Part shown: positions 24,954 to 33,422 of the stretch, piece by piece
Position numbering within the stretch: the stretch's first letter is position 1
How the letters are laid out: the number at the start of each line of letters is the position of its first letter
Source of the DNA: Polaromonas sp.
GTDB taxonomy: Bacteria; Pseudomonadota; Gammaproteobacteria; Burkholderiales; Burkholderiaceae_C
Direction: 5' to 3'
Assembly: GCA_030654695.1 (NCBI GenBank)
Contig: JAURWY010000026.1
Location: 93,427-157,426 of the forward strand
Length of the DNA stretch: 64,000 nucleotides
Translations under genes and position numbers: made by a program
The notes under the pieces: model-generated
Databases searched by the model: none
The model's input: the letters and a program-made list of their open reading frames with translations, nothing else
Told to the model about the DNA's origin: nothing

Positions 24954-26426
24954 ATGCGCACACACGACATCCCCGCTGGCATTTTGCCGACGCAGCGTGA
25001 CCTGTATTACGGCGGTGCCTGGCACGCGCCCAAGGCTGGCGTTTACGCCGAGACCATCAACCCGACCTACAACGAAGTCATCGCCAGCGCGCCGGTTGCC
25101 GATGCCGCAGACGTTGACGCGGCGGTGCAAGCCGCACAGGCCGCTTTTCCGGCTTGGGCCGCTACGCCGCCGGTGGAGCGGGGGCGCTATTTGCGCAAGG
25201 CTGCGGCGGTGCTGCGCGAACATGCCTTGCCACTGGCCCAACTTGATTCGCTGAACAACGGTAACCCGGTATCGGCACTCGCCATGGATGCCGGTTTTGC
25301 GGCTGACTGCCTCGACTACTTTGCCGGGCTGGCCACCGAGATCAAAGGCGAAACCATCCCCATGGGCGATGGCAACTTCAATTACACGATTCAAGAACCG
25401 CTGGGCGTGATTGCCCGCATCGTCGCTTACAACCACCCCTTCATGTTTGCCGCGGCCCGACTCGCAGCCCCCTTGGCGGCGGGCAACACGGTGGTCATCA
25501 AGTCGCCAGACCAAGCGCCCTTGTCTATCTTGAGGCTGGCCGAACTGGTGGGTGATATTTTCCCGCCCGGCGTGGCCAACTTTTTATGTGGTGGCCGTGA
25601 ATGCGGCGATGCCATGGGCCGACATCCCTTGGTCCGCAAAATCACCTTGATCGGCGGCGTTCCCACTGGCAAGGCCGTCATGAAAACCGCCTCCGACAAC
25701 CTCAAGCCATTGTTGCTGGAGTTGGGCGGCAAGAACGCCCTGGTGGCTTACCCCGATGCGGATCTGGACAAGCTCGTCAACGGCATCATTGCCGGCATGA
25801 ACTTCACCTGGTCGGGCCAAAGTTGCGGTTCCACCAGCCGCGTTTTTCTGCACGAATCGATTCACGACCAAGTGCTGGAAAAGGTCGTCGAGCTGCTGCC
25901 CCAACGCCACAAGCCGGGCATTCCGACCGACTCCAAAACCACCATGGGCTCGCTGGTCAGTCAGGCCCAGCTAGACAAAGTGAAGCACTATGTCGCAGTG
26001 GGCTTGGCAGACGGTGGACGCTTGGTCTGCGGGGGAAAACAACCGGATGATCCAGCGTTGAAGGACGGATTTTTTTACGAAGCCACAGTCTTCGCAGACA
26101 TGCAGCCGCACATGCGCCTGGCCCAAGAAGAGGTCTTTGGCCCGATCATGTCGGTCTTCAAATGGCGCGATGAAGACACGCTGTGGAACCAAGTCAACGG
26201 CGTGGATTTTGGCCTCACCGGTTCGATCTGGACGCAGAACCTGAACACCGCGCACCTGGCTGCCAAGCGCATCCAGACCGGTTACGTGTGGATCAACAAC
26301 GCCAGCCAGCACTTCATGGGCGCGCCCTTTGGCGGCATCAAACAGTCGGGCATTGGCCGCGAAGAATGCTTTGCTGAACTGCTCGAGTTCACGTACACCA
26401 AGAACGTTAATTTGAAGTTTGGGTGA
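24954..26426 (+). CDS. NAD(P)-dependent aldehyde dehydrogenase
   Basis: A 490-residue ALDH with all key residues: Asn in IVAYNHPFMFA, the catalytic Glu in LLLELGGKNA, the nucleophilic Cys in WSGQSCGSTSR, and a C-terminal GAPFGGIKQSGIGREE. It resembles betaine- and aromatic-aldehyde dehydrogenases. I start at the ATG at 24954, since GGAG lies 9 bases before it. It follows the ThDP enzyme by 30 bp and closes the rightward operon. The plausible job is to oxidise the aldehyde made by that enzyme to a carboxylate that enters the Rieske pathway. No terminator is evident; 26427-26634 holds no recognisable gene and becomes AT-rich. Confidence 0.85.
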   Translation: MRTHDIPAGILPTQRDLYYGGAWHAPKAGVYAETINPTYNEVIASAPVADAADVDAAVQAAQAAFPAWAATPPVERGRYLRKAAAVLREHALPLAQLDSLNNGNPVSALAMDAGFAADCLDYFAGLATEIKGETIPMGDGNFNYTIQEPLGVIARIVAYNHPFMFAAARLAAPLAAGNTVVIKSPDQAPLSILRLAELVGDIFPPGVANFLCGGRECGDAMGRHPLVRKITLIGGVPTGKAVMKTASDNLKPLLLELGGKNALVAYPDADLDKLVNGIIAGMNFTWSGQSCGSTSRVFLHESIHDQVLEKVVELLPQRHKPGIPTDSKTTMGSLVSQAQLDKVKHYVAVGLADGGRLVCGGKQPDDPALKDGFFYEATVFADMQPHMRLAQEEVFGPIMSVFKWRDEDTLWNQVNGVDFGLTGSIWTQNLNTAHLAAKRIQTGYVWINNASQHFMGAPFGGIKQSGIGREECFAELLEFTYTKNVNLKFG

Positions 26427-26634
26427 CGTTTCGGTAGTGGCTTTGCTGGAGATGAGCGCAGAGCACTTCGACCAAGCGCTGGTGGCGGCTTTGGCTGCTG
26501 CGCCAATTTGAAGGCTTGCAGAAGTGCAGCGGTAGGGTGAGCCTCTTAATCGTTAAAAAGCATCTAAAGTTTTTAAACGCAATTCTATTAATGATTTATT
26601 GTTTTTGTGGATAGAATAAACTTAATCATTTAAG

Positions 26635-26658
26635 TATTTAATTAACTATAATTAAATA
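26635..26658. promoter_or_regulatory. All-AT inverted repeat overlapping the start codon of the hybrid kinase
   Basis: TATTTAATTA (26635-26644) and TAATTAAATA (26649-26658) are exact 10-bp inverted repeats around ACTA; the last A is the first base of the ATG. The surrounding 26550-26657 is very AT-rich and no Shine-Dalgarno is present. It could be an operator or an mRNA structure occluding the start. Confidence 0.45.
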
Positions 26659-29192
26659 TGTATACAAATGAATTCGCCGTCAAAGCAGGTCTTTTTGAAC
26701 CTTCAAATGAGTCGGTTTTAGCGCCCATCAGCGACCTCAGCTTGTCGTCCAAGTCTGAGGAGGCCTTGCTCAAAGCTGGCGCCTTGCAAAGCGCTATTTT
26801 CAACAGCGCTAACTTCTCCAGTATCGCGACCGACGCGAACGGCGTGATTCAAATTTTCAACGTCGGTGCTGAGCGGATGCTGGGTTACTTGGCGGCCGAC
26901 GTGATGAACAAAATCACGCCGGCAGAGATTTCAGATCCGCAAGAGGTGATCACCCGGGCCAGCGCTTTGAGCGCTGAGTTTGAGACGCCGATCACGCCGG
27001 GTTTTGAGGCGCTGGTGTTCAAGGCCTCACGCGGTATTGAAGACATTTACGAGTTGACCTACATCCGCAAAGACGGCAGCCGCTTTCCGGCGGTGGTCTC
27101 GGTCACCGCGCTGCGCGATGCGCAGGACGCCATCATTGGCTACCTCTTGATTGGCACGGACAACACCGCCCGCAAGCTGATTGAAGAAGAACAAAAAAAG
27201 CTCGACCAACGCTTGCGTGACCAGCAGTTTTACACGCGTTCGCTGATTGAAGCCAATATTGACGCGATCATGACCACGGATCCCGCCGGCATCATCACCG
27301 ACGTCAACAAACAAACCGAAGAGTTGACCAACTGCACGCGGGACGAGTTGATTGGTGCGCCGTTTAAAAAATTCTTCACGGAGCCAGAGCGTGCCGTGGC
27401 CGCCATCAACATCGTGTTGAGTGGCAAAAAAATCACCAACTACGAATTGACCGTGCGCGCCAGGGACGGCAAAGAAACCGTGGTGTCTTACAACGCCACC
27501 ACTTTTTATGACCGCGACCGGGTCTTGCAAGGCGTCTTTGCGGCGGCCCGTGACGTCACCGAAAGCAAGCGCCTGGACATGGTCTTGCAGGAAAAAAACA
27601 TTGAGCTCGAAAGCTCCCGTGCGGTGGCCGACAGCGCCAACTTGGCGAAGTCTGATTTTCTGTCCAGCATGAGCCATGAAATCCGCTCACCGCTGAATGC
27701 CATTTTGGGTCTGGCTTATTTGTTGGAGCAGGCCAATCTGGACATGGACGCCCACAACATGGTGCGCAAGATCAGAGCCTCGGGGCGGATTTTGCTGAGC
27801 CTGATCAGCGATATTTTGGATGTCTCCAAAATTGAAGCCGGCCAGATGATGATCGAGCAGGCGCCTTTCCGACTGACCGATGTGATCGACTCTTTGAGTG
27901 TGGTCTTGGGTGTGGCGATTGGTGAGAAAAATATCAAATTGATCATCCATCCACCGCCTCTGGTGCCGGGCATCTACACCTTGTCTGGGGATGCGTTACG
28001 GCTCGAGCAGGTGTTGATCAACCTGAGTATCAACGCGATTAAATTCACCAGCCAGGGCCAAGTTGAACTGAGCACCGAACTGGTGTCGCGGGGTGCCGAT
28101 GAAGTGGTGCTTCGTTTCAGCGTCAGGGACACCGGCATTGGCATTGCGCCTGAGTTGCAGAGCACAGTTTTTTCAGCCTTCACGCAGGCCGACAGCACCA
28201 CCACACGGCGCTTTGGTGGGACTGGTCTTGGGTTGACCATTTGCCGCCAACTGGTGCAACTGATGGGCGGACAAATTGGCTTGACCAGCATCTTGGGGCA
28301 GGGCAGTGAGTTCTGGTTTTCTGTACCCCTACAAACAATAGCGGACAGCGATCAACCGCTGGATCAGCCCACACAAACCTATGTCTTGAGGGAAAACGCA
28401 GCACCCAATTTGGCTGGGAAATCTTTGCACGGTATACGGGTGCTGGTGGTGGATGACGGCGAGATCAACTGTGAAGTGGCGCGCCGAATTTTGCACGGAC
28501 ACGGCGCCGTGGTGTCGCTTGCCAGCAATGGCCAAGAAGCCATTGACTGGCTGGTGATGCACCCGACAGAGGTCGACCTGGTGCTGATGGATGTGCAAAT
28601 GCCGGTCATGGGCGGCATTGAAGCGACACGGCTGTTGCGACTGATGCCTGAGTTTGCACACTTGCCTATCGTTGCGTTGACGGCGGGCGCTTTCAAACTA
28701 CAGCAAGACGCCGCACATGCGGTGGGCATGACGCACTTCATCAGCAAACCCTTTGACGTGCCGTCCACCATCACGCTGATTCAACGACTGACGCGCCAAG
28801 CGGTGATGAACGCGGCCAGTTTGCCGCTGCCTTCGGCCATGGTGTGGGTCCCAGATGCGAAGGTGATCAACGTAGCGGAGGGGCTGAAAGTTTGGACCGA
28901 CATGCCCGCTTACCTAGATTGGTTGGGCCGCTTTGTAGAAAATTACGCGGCGGCGGTGCCTTTGATGCAGAGCAGTTTGGCAGGCAACGACAGCGCGGCG
29001 GCTGTCGCCTTGGCCCACAAACTGGCTGGCGTGGCGGCCAACCTCGCCCTGCCTGAGGTGGCTCGGACGGCTGCCGAGGTCGAGCGGGTTTTAGGTTCAG
29101 GTGCATCGCCAGACACAGCGGTGGCGCTGGCCGAGCTAGTTGCCGCCATGGACGCGGCGGTGGCCACCATTCAACGAATGATCGCCGCCTAA
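26658..29192 (+). CDS. Hybrid sensor histidine kinase (PAS-PAS-HisKA-HATPase-REC-HPt)
   Basis: An 844-residue orphan hybrid kinase. It has two PAS domains (about 45-170 and 190-305), a HisKA dimerisation domain with the phospho-accepting His340 in FLSSMSHEIRSPLNAI, an ATPase domain (N box LINLSINAIKF, G1 DTGIGI, G2 GGTGLGLTICRQL), a receiver with phospho-acceptor Asp645 in LVLMDVQMPVMGG and Lys698 in FISKPFD, and a C-terminal HPt domain with His787 in LAHKLAGVAAN. I see no transmembrane helices, so it is likely a cytoplasmic sensor. No response regulator lies near it. It starts inside an AT-only dyad without a Shine-Dalgarno. Confidence 0.93.
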   Translation: MYTNEFAVKAGLFEPSNESVLAPISDLSLSSKSEEALLKAGALQSAIFNSANFSSIATDANGVIQIFNVGAERMLGYLAADVMNKITPAEISDPQEVITRASALSAEFETPITPGFEALVFKASRGIEDIYELTYIRKDGSRFPAVVSVTALRDAQDAIIGYLLIGTDNTARKLIEEEQKKLDQRLRDQQFYTRSLIEANIDAIMTTDPAGIITDVNKQTEELTNCTRDELIGAPFKKFFTEPERAVAAINIVLSGKKITNYELTVRARDGKETVVSYNATTFYDRDRVLQGVFAAARDVTESKRLDMVLQEKNIELESSRAVADSANLAKSDFLSSMSHEIRSPLNAILGLAYLLEQANLDMDAHNMVRKIRASGRILLSLISDILDVSKIEAGQMMIEQAPFRLTDVIDSLSVVLGVAIGEKNIKLIIHPPPLVPGIYTLSGDALRLEQVLINLSINAIKFTSQGQVELSTELVSRGADEVVLRFSVRDTGIGIAPELQSTVFSAFTQADSTTTRRFGGTGLGLTICRQLVQLMGGQIGLTSILGQGSEFWFSVPLQTIADSDQPLDQPTQTYVLRENAAPNLAGKSLHGIRVLVVDDGEINCEVARRILHGHGAVVSLASNGQEAIDWLVMHPTEVDLVLMDVQMPVMGGIEATRLLRLMPEFAHLPIVALTAGAFKLQQDAAHAVGMTHFISKPFDVPSTITLIQRLTRQAVMNAASLPLPSAMVWVPDAKVINVAEGLKVWTDMPAYLDWLGRFVENYAAAVPLMQSSLAGNDSAAAVALAHKLAGVAANLALPEVARTAAEVERVLGSGASPDTAVALAELVAAMDAAVATIQRMIAA

Positions 29193-29232
29193 ATCTATCC
29201 GAGACAGTTCTAAAAAATCCTGCGCTGTCAAA

Positions 29233-29526
29233 TTAAGACATACCTTCAACGATGCGTATGTCTCTTTCGGCCCCGTTGCCCAAGGCTTTTAAGGCGGCTT
29301 GGTAGCCGGGACTGTCATGCGCGGCGAGGGCCTTCTCGATGCTGTCGAATTCGATGAGTACAGCCCGCTGTTCAAGACCCGCTTCGTACACCTTGGCGGG
29401 CATTCCGCGCGCGAGAAAGCGACCGCCTGCTGCCTGAATTGAGGGCCCAGCCAACTTTCCATAGTCCGCCATCGCGGCTGGGTCGGTGATAGAGCGGTAG
29501 GTTGATATCCAATAGGCTTTCGACAT
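29233..29526 (-). CDS. DUF1330 domain protein
   Basis: A 97-residue protein made of one dimeric alpha-beta-barrel (ferredoxin-like) DUF1330 domain: AYWISTYRSITDPAAMADY, ARGMPAKVYEAG, RAVLIEFDSIEKALAAHDSP, then YQAAL. The function is unknown; relatives are small cytoplasmic proteins. AAGGA lies 8 bases before the ATG. A plausible sigma-70 promoter lies upstream at 29595-29623. Convergent with the hybrid kinase gene. Confidence 0.85.
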   Translation of the reverse strand: MSKAYWISTYRSITDPAAMADYGKLAGPSIQAAGGRFLARGMPAKVYEAGLEQRAVLIEFDSIEKALAAHDSPGYQAALKALGNGAERDIRIVEGMS

Positions 29527-29594
29527 GTTCTAAATCCTTCTTCTGGGTGGTTGAAAATTGCATCTGAACCAGATCGTAATCAAGTTGGCTTGAT

Positions 29595-29623
29595 TTTGTA
29601 TCAACGCTTCTGATTTTTTTCAA
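29595..29623 (-). promoter_or_regulatory. Sigma-70-like promoter for the DUF1330 gene
   Basis: On the minus strand TTGAAA (29618-29623) and TACAAA (29595-29600) are separated by 17 bases, about 70 bp upstream of the DUF1330 ATG. Confidence 0.4.
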
Positions 29624-29673
29624 ATTCCACTCGACACGCATTTCAAAGAAAATTTGGTTTAACTATTTAGCAC

Positions 29674-29702
29674 TTGTCAATACAGGTTCACCTGCATATA
29701 AA
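29674..29702 (+). promoter_or_regulatory. Sigma-70 promoter for the MetE-like gene, with a palindrome in the spacer
   Basis: TTGTCA (29674-29679), a 17-base spacer and TATAAA (29697-29702), about 85 bp before the ATG. The spacer contains CAGGT-TC-ACCTG (29684-29695), a perfect palindrome that could be an operator. Confidence 0.6.
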
Positions 29703-29786
29703 AACCGTCCACGCCCGCGGTTTGCGATTTAAAGTCGTGTGCGTCAAGGTTTCGCTCACAAATTTTATAAATCAAACTTCTCTTGT

Positions 29787-30836
29787 ATGACGACAAGCAC
29801 ACCACTCAAAATCCTCCCGACGACCGTTGTTGGCAGTTACCCCCAACCGGCATGGTTGGTTGACCACGCACTGCTCGCGCAAGGGGTGCCGCGCACACGG
29901 TTGCACGAACTTTGGCGTATCGCGCCGGAGCAACTTCAAGCAGCCCAAGACGATGCGACACGGCTGGCCATTCAGGACATGGAACGCGCAGGCATCGACA
30001 TCATCACGGACGGCGAGATCAGACGCGAAAGCTATTCAAATCGCTTTGCCAATTCATTAGATGGCGTCGATGATGACAACCCAGCGGCCATCCGCTCCAA
30101 AAACGGACTTGAAACGCTGATCCCGCGTGTCGTCGGCAAGATCGCTCGCGCGCACTCGGTTGAAGTTGATGATTTCAGATTTTTAAAAAATCACACTGAC
30201 CGATTGACCAAGGCCACGCTGCCAGGCCCGTTCACGATGGGCCAACAAGCCAAAGACGAGTATTACCGCGACGAAGAGGCGATGGTCATGGATTTTGCCG
30301 CGGCCGTGAACGCCGAAGCATTGGCCTTGCAAGCCGCAGGTGCAGATTTCATTCAGCTTGACGAGCCCTGGTTGCGGCACAACCCAGACGCCGCTAATCG
30401 CTATGCTGTCAAAGCCATCAACCGTGCGCTGCAAGGCATCAGTGTGCCCACTGTGGTGCACCTGTGCTTTGGCTATGCAGCGGTGGTCAAAGGGCAAAAG
30501 CCAACAGGCTATTCATTTTTGCCCGGCTTGAGTGATTCAATCGCCACGCAAATTTCGATTGAAGCCGCGCAACCCAAACTAGACCTTGGTGTGCTCGCAG
30601 ACTTGGCGGGTAAAAAAATCATGCTCGGGGTGTTGGACTTGGGAAATTTGCAAATCGAAACGGCTGAGCAAGTGGCCAGTCGCATTCGTGCCGGCTTGAA
30701 ATATGTCAAAGCTGAGCAACTGATCCCCGCGCCAGACTGTGGCATGAAGTACCTGCCCCGCGACGTCGCTTTCGGAAAACTCCGCGCCCTCGGCCAAGGT
30801 GCACAACTTGTTCGCGCGGAACTTGGCGCTTTATAA
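29787..30836 (+). CDS. MetE-like cobalamin-independent methionine synthase family protein (C-terminal domain only)
   Basis: A 349-residue protein equal to the catalytic half of MetE, without the N-terminal MetE domain. Recognisable elements: LPTTVVGSYPQPAWL at the N-terminus, DIITDGEIRRESYSNRF, IQLDEPWLRHNPDA, and the zinc ligands His and Cys in VVHLCFGYAA with the last Cys in LIPAPDCGMKYLPRD. Such 'core' enzymes can make methionine from homocysteine using simpler methyl donors, or act as other methyltransferases; the exact substrate is not known. I start at the ATG at 29787 (MTTSTPLKI), consistent with the promoter at 29674. Monocistronic. Confidence 0.82.
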   Translation: MTTSTPLKILPTTVVGSYPQPAWLVDHALLAQGVPRTRLHELWRIAPEQLQAAQDDATRLAIQDMERAGIDIITDGEIRRESYSNRFANSLDGVDDDNPAAIRSKNGLETLIPRVVGKIARAHSVEVDDFRFLKNHTDRLTKATLPGPFTMGQQAKDEYYRDEEAMVMDFAAAVNAEALALQAAGADFIQLDEPWLRHNPDAANRYAVKAINRALQGISVPTVVHLCFGYAAVVKGQKPTGYSFLPGLSDSIATQISIEAAQPKLDLGVLADLAGKKIMLGVLDLGNLQIETAEQVASRIRAGLKYVKAEQLIPAPDCGMKYLPRDVAFGKLRALGQGAQLVRAELGAL

Positions 30837-30839
30837 AAC

Positions 30840-30870
30840 AAAAAAACCGCTATGCCTTTTGGCATGCGGG
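30840..30870 (-). terminator. Intrinsic terminator of the tRNA-Gly transcript
   Basis: Reading the minus strand, CCGCATGCC pairs with the segment complementary to 30847-30856 (9 bp with one bulged base, loop AAAA) and is followed by seven T. It lies about 35 bp past the tRNA 3' end and just after the convergent MetE-like gene. Confidence 0.75.
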
Positions 30871-30905
30871 TTATGAGGTGTTTTAGATGATCTGAAGCGG
30901 TCGAA

Positions 30906-30979
30906 TGGAGCGGATAGAGGGAATCGAACCCTCGTGGCTTGCTTGGGAAGCAAGAACTCTACCATTGAGCTATACCCGC
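30906..30979 (-). tRNA. tRNA-Gly (anticodon CCC)
   Basis: A 74-base cloverleaf on the minus strand: acceptor GCGGGTA / TATCCGC with one G-U pair, D arm with AGCTCAATGGTAGAGT, anticodon stem CTTGC/GCAAG with loop TTCCCAA (anticodon CCC), T arm GAGGGTTCGATTCCCTC, discriminator T and encoded CCA. It reads GGG codons. It lies 21 bp downstream of the anion permease gene on the same strand and is followed by a terminator, so it may be co-transcribed with that gene. Confidence 0.97.
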
Positions 30980-31000
30980 AGTAGCCTGCATTTTAGCCCG

Positions 31001-32104
31001 TCAAAACAAGAGGGCGTAACCCAAGGCGGCGCCAATGGCGAGAAACGGAATCGAATAGGCATGGAACACCAGCCATGCCTTGCGGTCGCCGCACATGCGC
31101 AGGGCGATCAGGTTCGCCAGTGAGCCGACCATGAAACCGAAGCCACCGATGTTCACGCCATAGGCCATCACCCGCCAGTTTTCGGCGTAGTCAGCCAATG
31201 CAATGGCTGCTGGCACGTTGCTGATGATCTGCGACGCCGCCATGCTGGCGAGGTAAAGATTCAGCGCTTGGTCGAGACCGAGTCCTTGCAAAGTGTCACG
31301 CACGATGCCGAGACCGGCCAGCAGGCGCAAGTCGATGAACATCAACACAAAGACCAACAGCAAGCCCCAGTCAAGAATGGCCAACACGCGTGCACGAAAG
31401 ACCATGAAAATCAGCATGACCACCAGCACGGCCGATGGCGCGTGGTGCATGTCTGTCGCCACCAAAAATGGCAAATAGAGCGCCAGTGAAACCCAGAGCA
31501 GCGGTCGGTCGAGTCGCACTGGCGGCTGCTTTTTGTCGTCGCCCATGTTGATCGGTCGACTGCTGAAGGCGAAAGCCGTCAAGACCAGCAATATGGCCAT
31601 CAGCAGCGCCACCAGCGGCAGCATGTGCCACATGAATTCGCCGAATGAGACGTGTGACAGCTGCCACAAAAAGATGTTTTGCGGATTGCCGATGGGCGTC
31701 AAAGCGGAACCGGCGTTGACCGCCAGCGCTTCAAAGACGATCAGGCGCGTGGCCGGCATGTGGGTGATGCGGCAAACCCCCAAGGTCAGCGGCACCACCA
31801 CGAAGAGCGCGACGTCGTTGGTCAGCACGGTGGACAGCAGCGCGGCGGCCACCACCAGCCACAGCGCGGCGGCACGCTCGGTCGCCATCAGGCCAACCAA
31901 GCGGCGGCCGAGCCAGTGCATGGCACCGCTGACTTCCAAGCCTTTGGTCAGCACCAGCAAGCCGGTCAGCGTCGCCATCGTCGGCCAGTCGACCAGTGCT
32001 GGGTAGCTGGCCATCCGACTTGGCTCAGCTAGGCTGAGCCAGACCAGCACAGCCAACAGAACCAAGAAGAAGGTGTCAGCGCGCAGACTGCGCCACAGGC
32101 GCAC
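31001..32104 (-). CDS. SLC13/ArsB-superfamily anion permease
   Basis: A 367-residue inner-membrane protein of the ion transporter superfamily, with about ten helices. The diagnostic loop is NAGSALTPIGNPQNIFLWQL in the first half, and SNVPAAIALADY plus GVNIGGFGFMVGSLANLIAL in the second half repeat the pattern. Members carry arsenite, dicarboxylates, citrate or Na+/H+; the substrate here is open. It starts with GTG directly after the quinone-oxidoreductase stop (TAAGTG), so the two genes are coupled. tRNA-Gly follows 21 bp downstream. Confidence 0.85.
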   Translation of the reverse strand: MRLWRSLRADTFFLVLLAVLVWLSLAEPSRMASYPALVDWPTMATLTGLLVLTKGLEVSGAMHWLGRRLVGLMATERAAALWLVVAAALLSTVLTNDVALFVVVPLTLGVCRITHMPATRLIVFEALAVNAGSALTPIGNPQNIFLWQLSHVSFGEFMWHMLPLVALLMAILLVLTAFAFSSRPINMGDDKKQPPVRLDRPLLWVSLALYLPFLVATDMHHAPSAVLVVMLIFMVFRARVLAILDWGLLLVFVLMFIDLRLLAGLGIVRDTLQGLGLDQALNLYLASMAASQIISNVPAAIALADYAENWRVMAYGVNIGGFGFMVGSLANLIALRMCGDRKAWLVFHAYSIPFLAIGAALGYALLF

Positions 32105-33082
32105 TTACAGCGTCACCACAATGTTGCCAATGTCTTGACCCGCTTCAACGACTTCATGCGCCAGTGCAATGTCGGCCAGCGCAAAAGTTCGGCTGATGGG
32201 GTGCTGCAGACGATTGAGCTGGAGCAGGTCGCCGAGTTGTTTCAGCGCAGCGGCCCGGTCGGCGGCTTGCAGGTCGTAGACCAAGAAGAACTTCAACTCC
32301 AACGAGTTCGACAGCATGGTCCTGAAGTTGATTGGCAGGTCGGTCGCCACGTTGGAGCCATAGCAAACCACACGGCCATGTGGCGCAAGTCCACCGGCTG
32401 TCAGCAGGGCTGAGGTGGTGGAGAAATCCATGTCGATGATGACGTCGACGCCTTTGCCGTTGGTCAGCGCTTTCAGGCGTTCGGCCACTGCTTCGGTCTT
32501 GTAGAAAATCACATCGTTCACGCCAGCGGCTTGCGCGTGCTTGGCTTTTTCGGGGGAGCCGACGGTGCCAATCACATGCGCACCAGCCAGTGACAACAGC
32601 TGTGCAACATAGTGACCAACCGCTGACGAGGCGGCAATCACCAGCACTTTTTTGCCAGCCACATCTCCACTCAGGCGAACCGCCTGAATCGCCGTCAAAG
32701 CCGGAATGCCCAGGCAGGCGCCGGCTGCGAAGTCGATGGCGTCCGGCAGGTGAGCCGCTTGTGCAGAGGGCAAGACAACGAATTCGCTGGCTGTCCCCAT
32801 GGGGCGTTGCCATTGCGCGTTCCAGGTCCACACGCGCTCGCCAATGCGGCTGGCTGGTACGCCGTCACCGACTTGGTCGATGACGCCAGCACCGTCGCTG
32901 TGGGGGACGATGCGTTCGTCCGTGATGGGCCTAGCTCGACGGGATTTAACGTCGGACGGATTCACGCCCGAGGTCGCCATGCGAATGCGCACTTCGCCCT
33001 GGCCAGGTGTCGGATCAGGCATGTCACCCACGATCAGAACGTCTCGGGCTTCTCCGTTTTTGCTGTACCAAGCTGCGCGCAT
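32105..33082 (-). CDS. NADPH:quinone reductase-like zinc-independent MDR oxidoreductase
   Basis: A 325-residue medium-chain dehydrogenase/reductase without zinc-binding cysteines. The N-terminal part (MRAAWYSKNGEARDVL, then GVNPSDVKSR) is typical of the quinone oxidoreductase branch; the nucleotide site is VLVIAASSAVGHYVAQLL. It reduces quinones or related enones with NADPH in the cytoplasm. It is the first gene of a pair with the anion permease. The remnant of a hydroxyacid dehydrogenase ends 10 bp upstream on the same strand, so it may once have been part of a longer operon. Confidence 0.87.
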   Translation of the reverse strand: MRAAWYSKNGEARDVLIVGDMPDPTPGQGEVRIRMATSGVNPSDVKSRRARPITDERIVPHSDGAGVIDQVGDGVPASRIGERVWTWNAQWQRPMGTASEFVVLPSAQAAHLPDAIDFAAGACLGIPALTAIQAVRLSGDVAGKKVLVIAASSAVGHYVAQLLSLAGAHVIGTVGSPEKAKHAQAAGVNDVIFYKTEAVAERLKALTNGKGVDVIIDMDFSTTSALLTAGGLAPHGRVVCYGSNVATDLPINFRTMLSNSLELKFFLVYDLQAADRAAALKQLGDLLQLNRLQHPISRTFALADIALAHEVVEAGQDIGNIVVTL

Positions 33083-33092
33083 GAAATTCCTC

Positions 33093-33422
33093 TTAGGGTG
33101 TTGAGTGGGCTCTCAAAGCAGGTTCAAAGAGCAGCCTGGCATGGATGTCGGCGACTGAACAGGCGCCGCTCAACTGCATGGTACGCGTGAACTCGTCACG
33201 CAGTATGGCCAGCGCTCGCTGCGCGCCTTCTTCGCCCGCCGCTACCGCGCCATACAGAGTGGAGCGACCCACCAACACGCCAGCGGCGCCAAGGGCGATG
33301 GCTTTGAAAACATCCGAGCCGCGTCGTACGCCGCCATCCAGCAACACAGGCATGCGGCCGTTAACGGCTCGCACAACAGCGGGCAGGGCGTCCAGTGTGG
33401 CCACCGCGCCGTCGAGTTGGCG
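33093..33422 (-). pseudogene. 3' remnant of an FMN-dependent alpha-hydroxyacid dehydrogenase gene
   Basis: About 110 C-terminal residues of the lactate/mandelate dehydrogenase family survive: [51 protein letters not shown]. In intact members the RQLDG segment is preceded by SNHGG with the catalytic histidine; here it is preceded by SGPVKC, and all the upstream two thirds is missing. Homology stops at about 33420, exactly where LysR homology begins on the other strand. There is no start codon or promoter at the break, so no working product is expected. Confidence 0.8.

Noticed and set aside
26427..26634. A short plus-strand frame (about 25 codons, ending APIN-like before 26512) after the aldehyde dehydrogenase gene
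   Set aside because: Too short, no Shine-Dalgarno, no similarity I can recognise; could be chance. No other gene seen in this gap.
33145..33420. N-terminal part of the plus-strand frame that ends in the LysR remnant
   Set aside because: This portion is antisense to the hydroxyacid dehydrogenase remnant; only the part after about 33412 has LysR similarity, so it is not a novel fusion protein.
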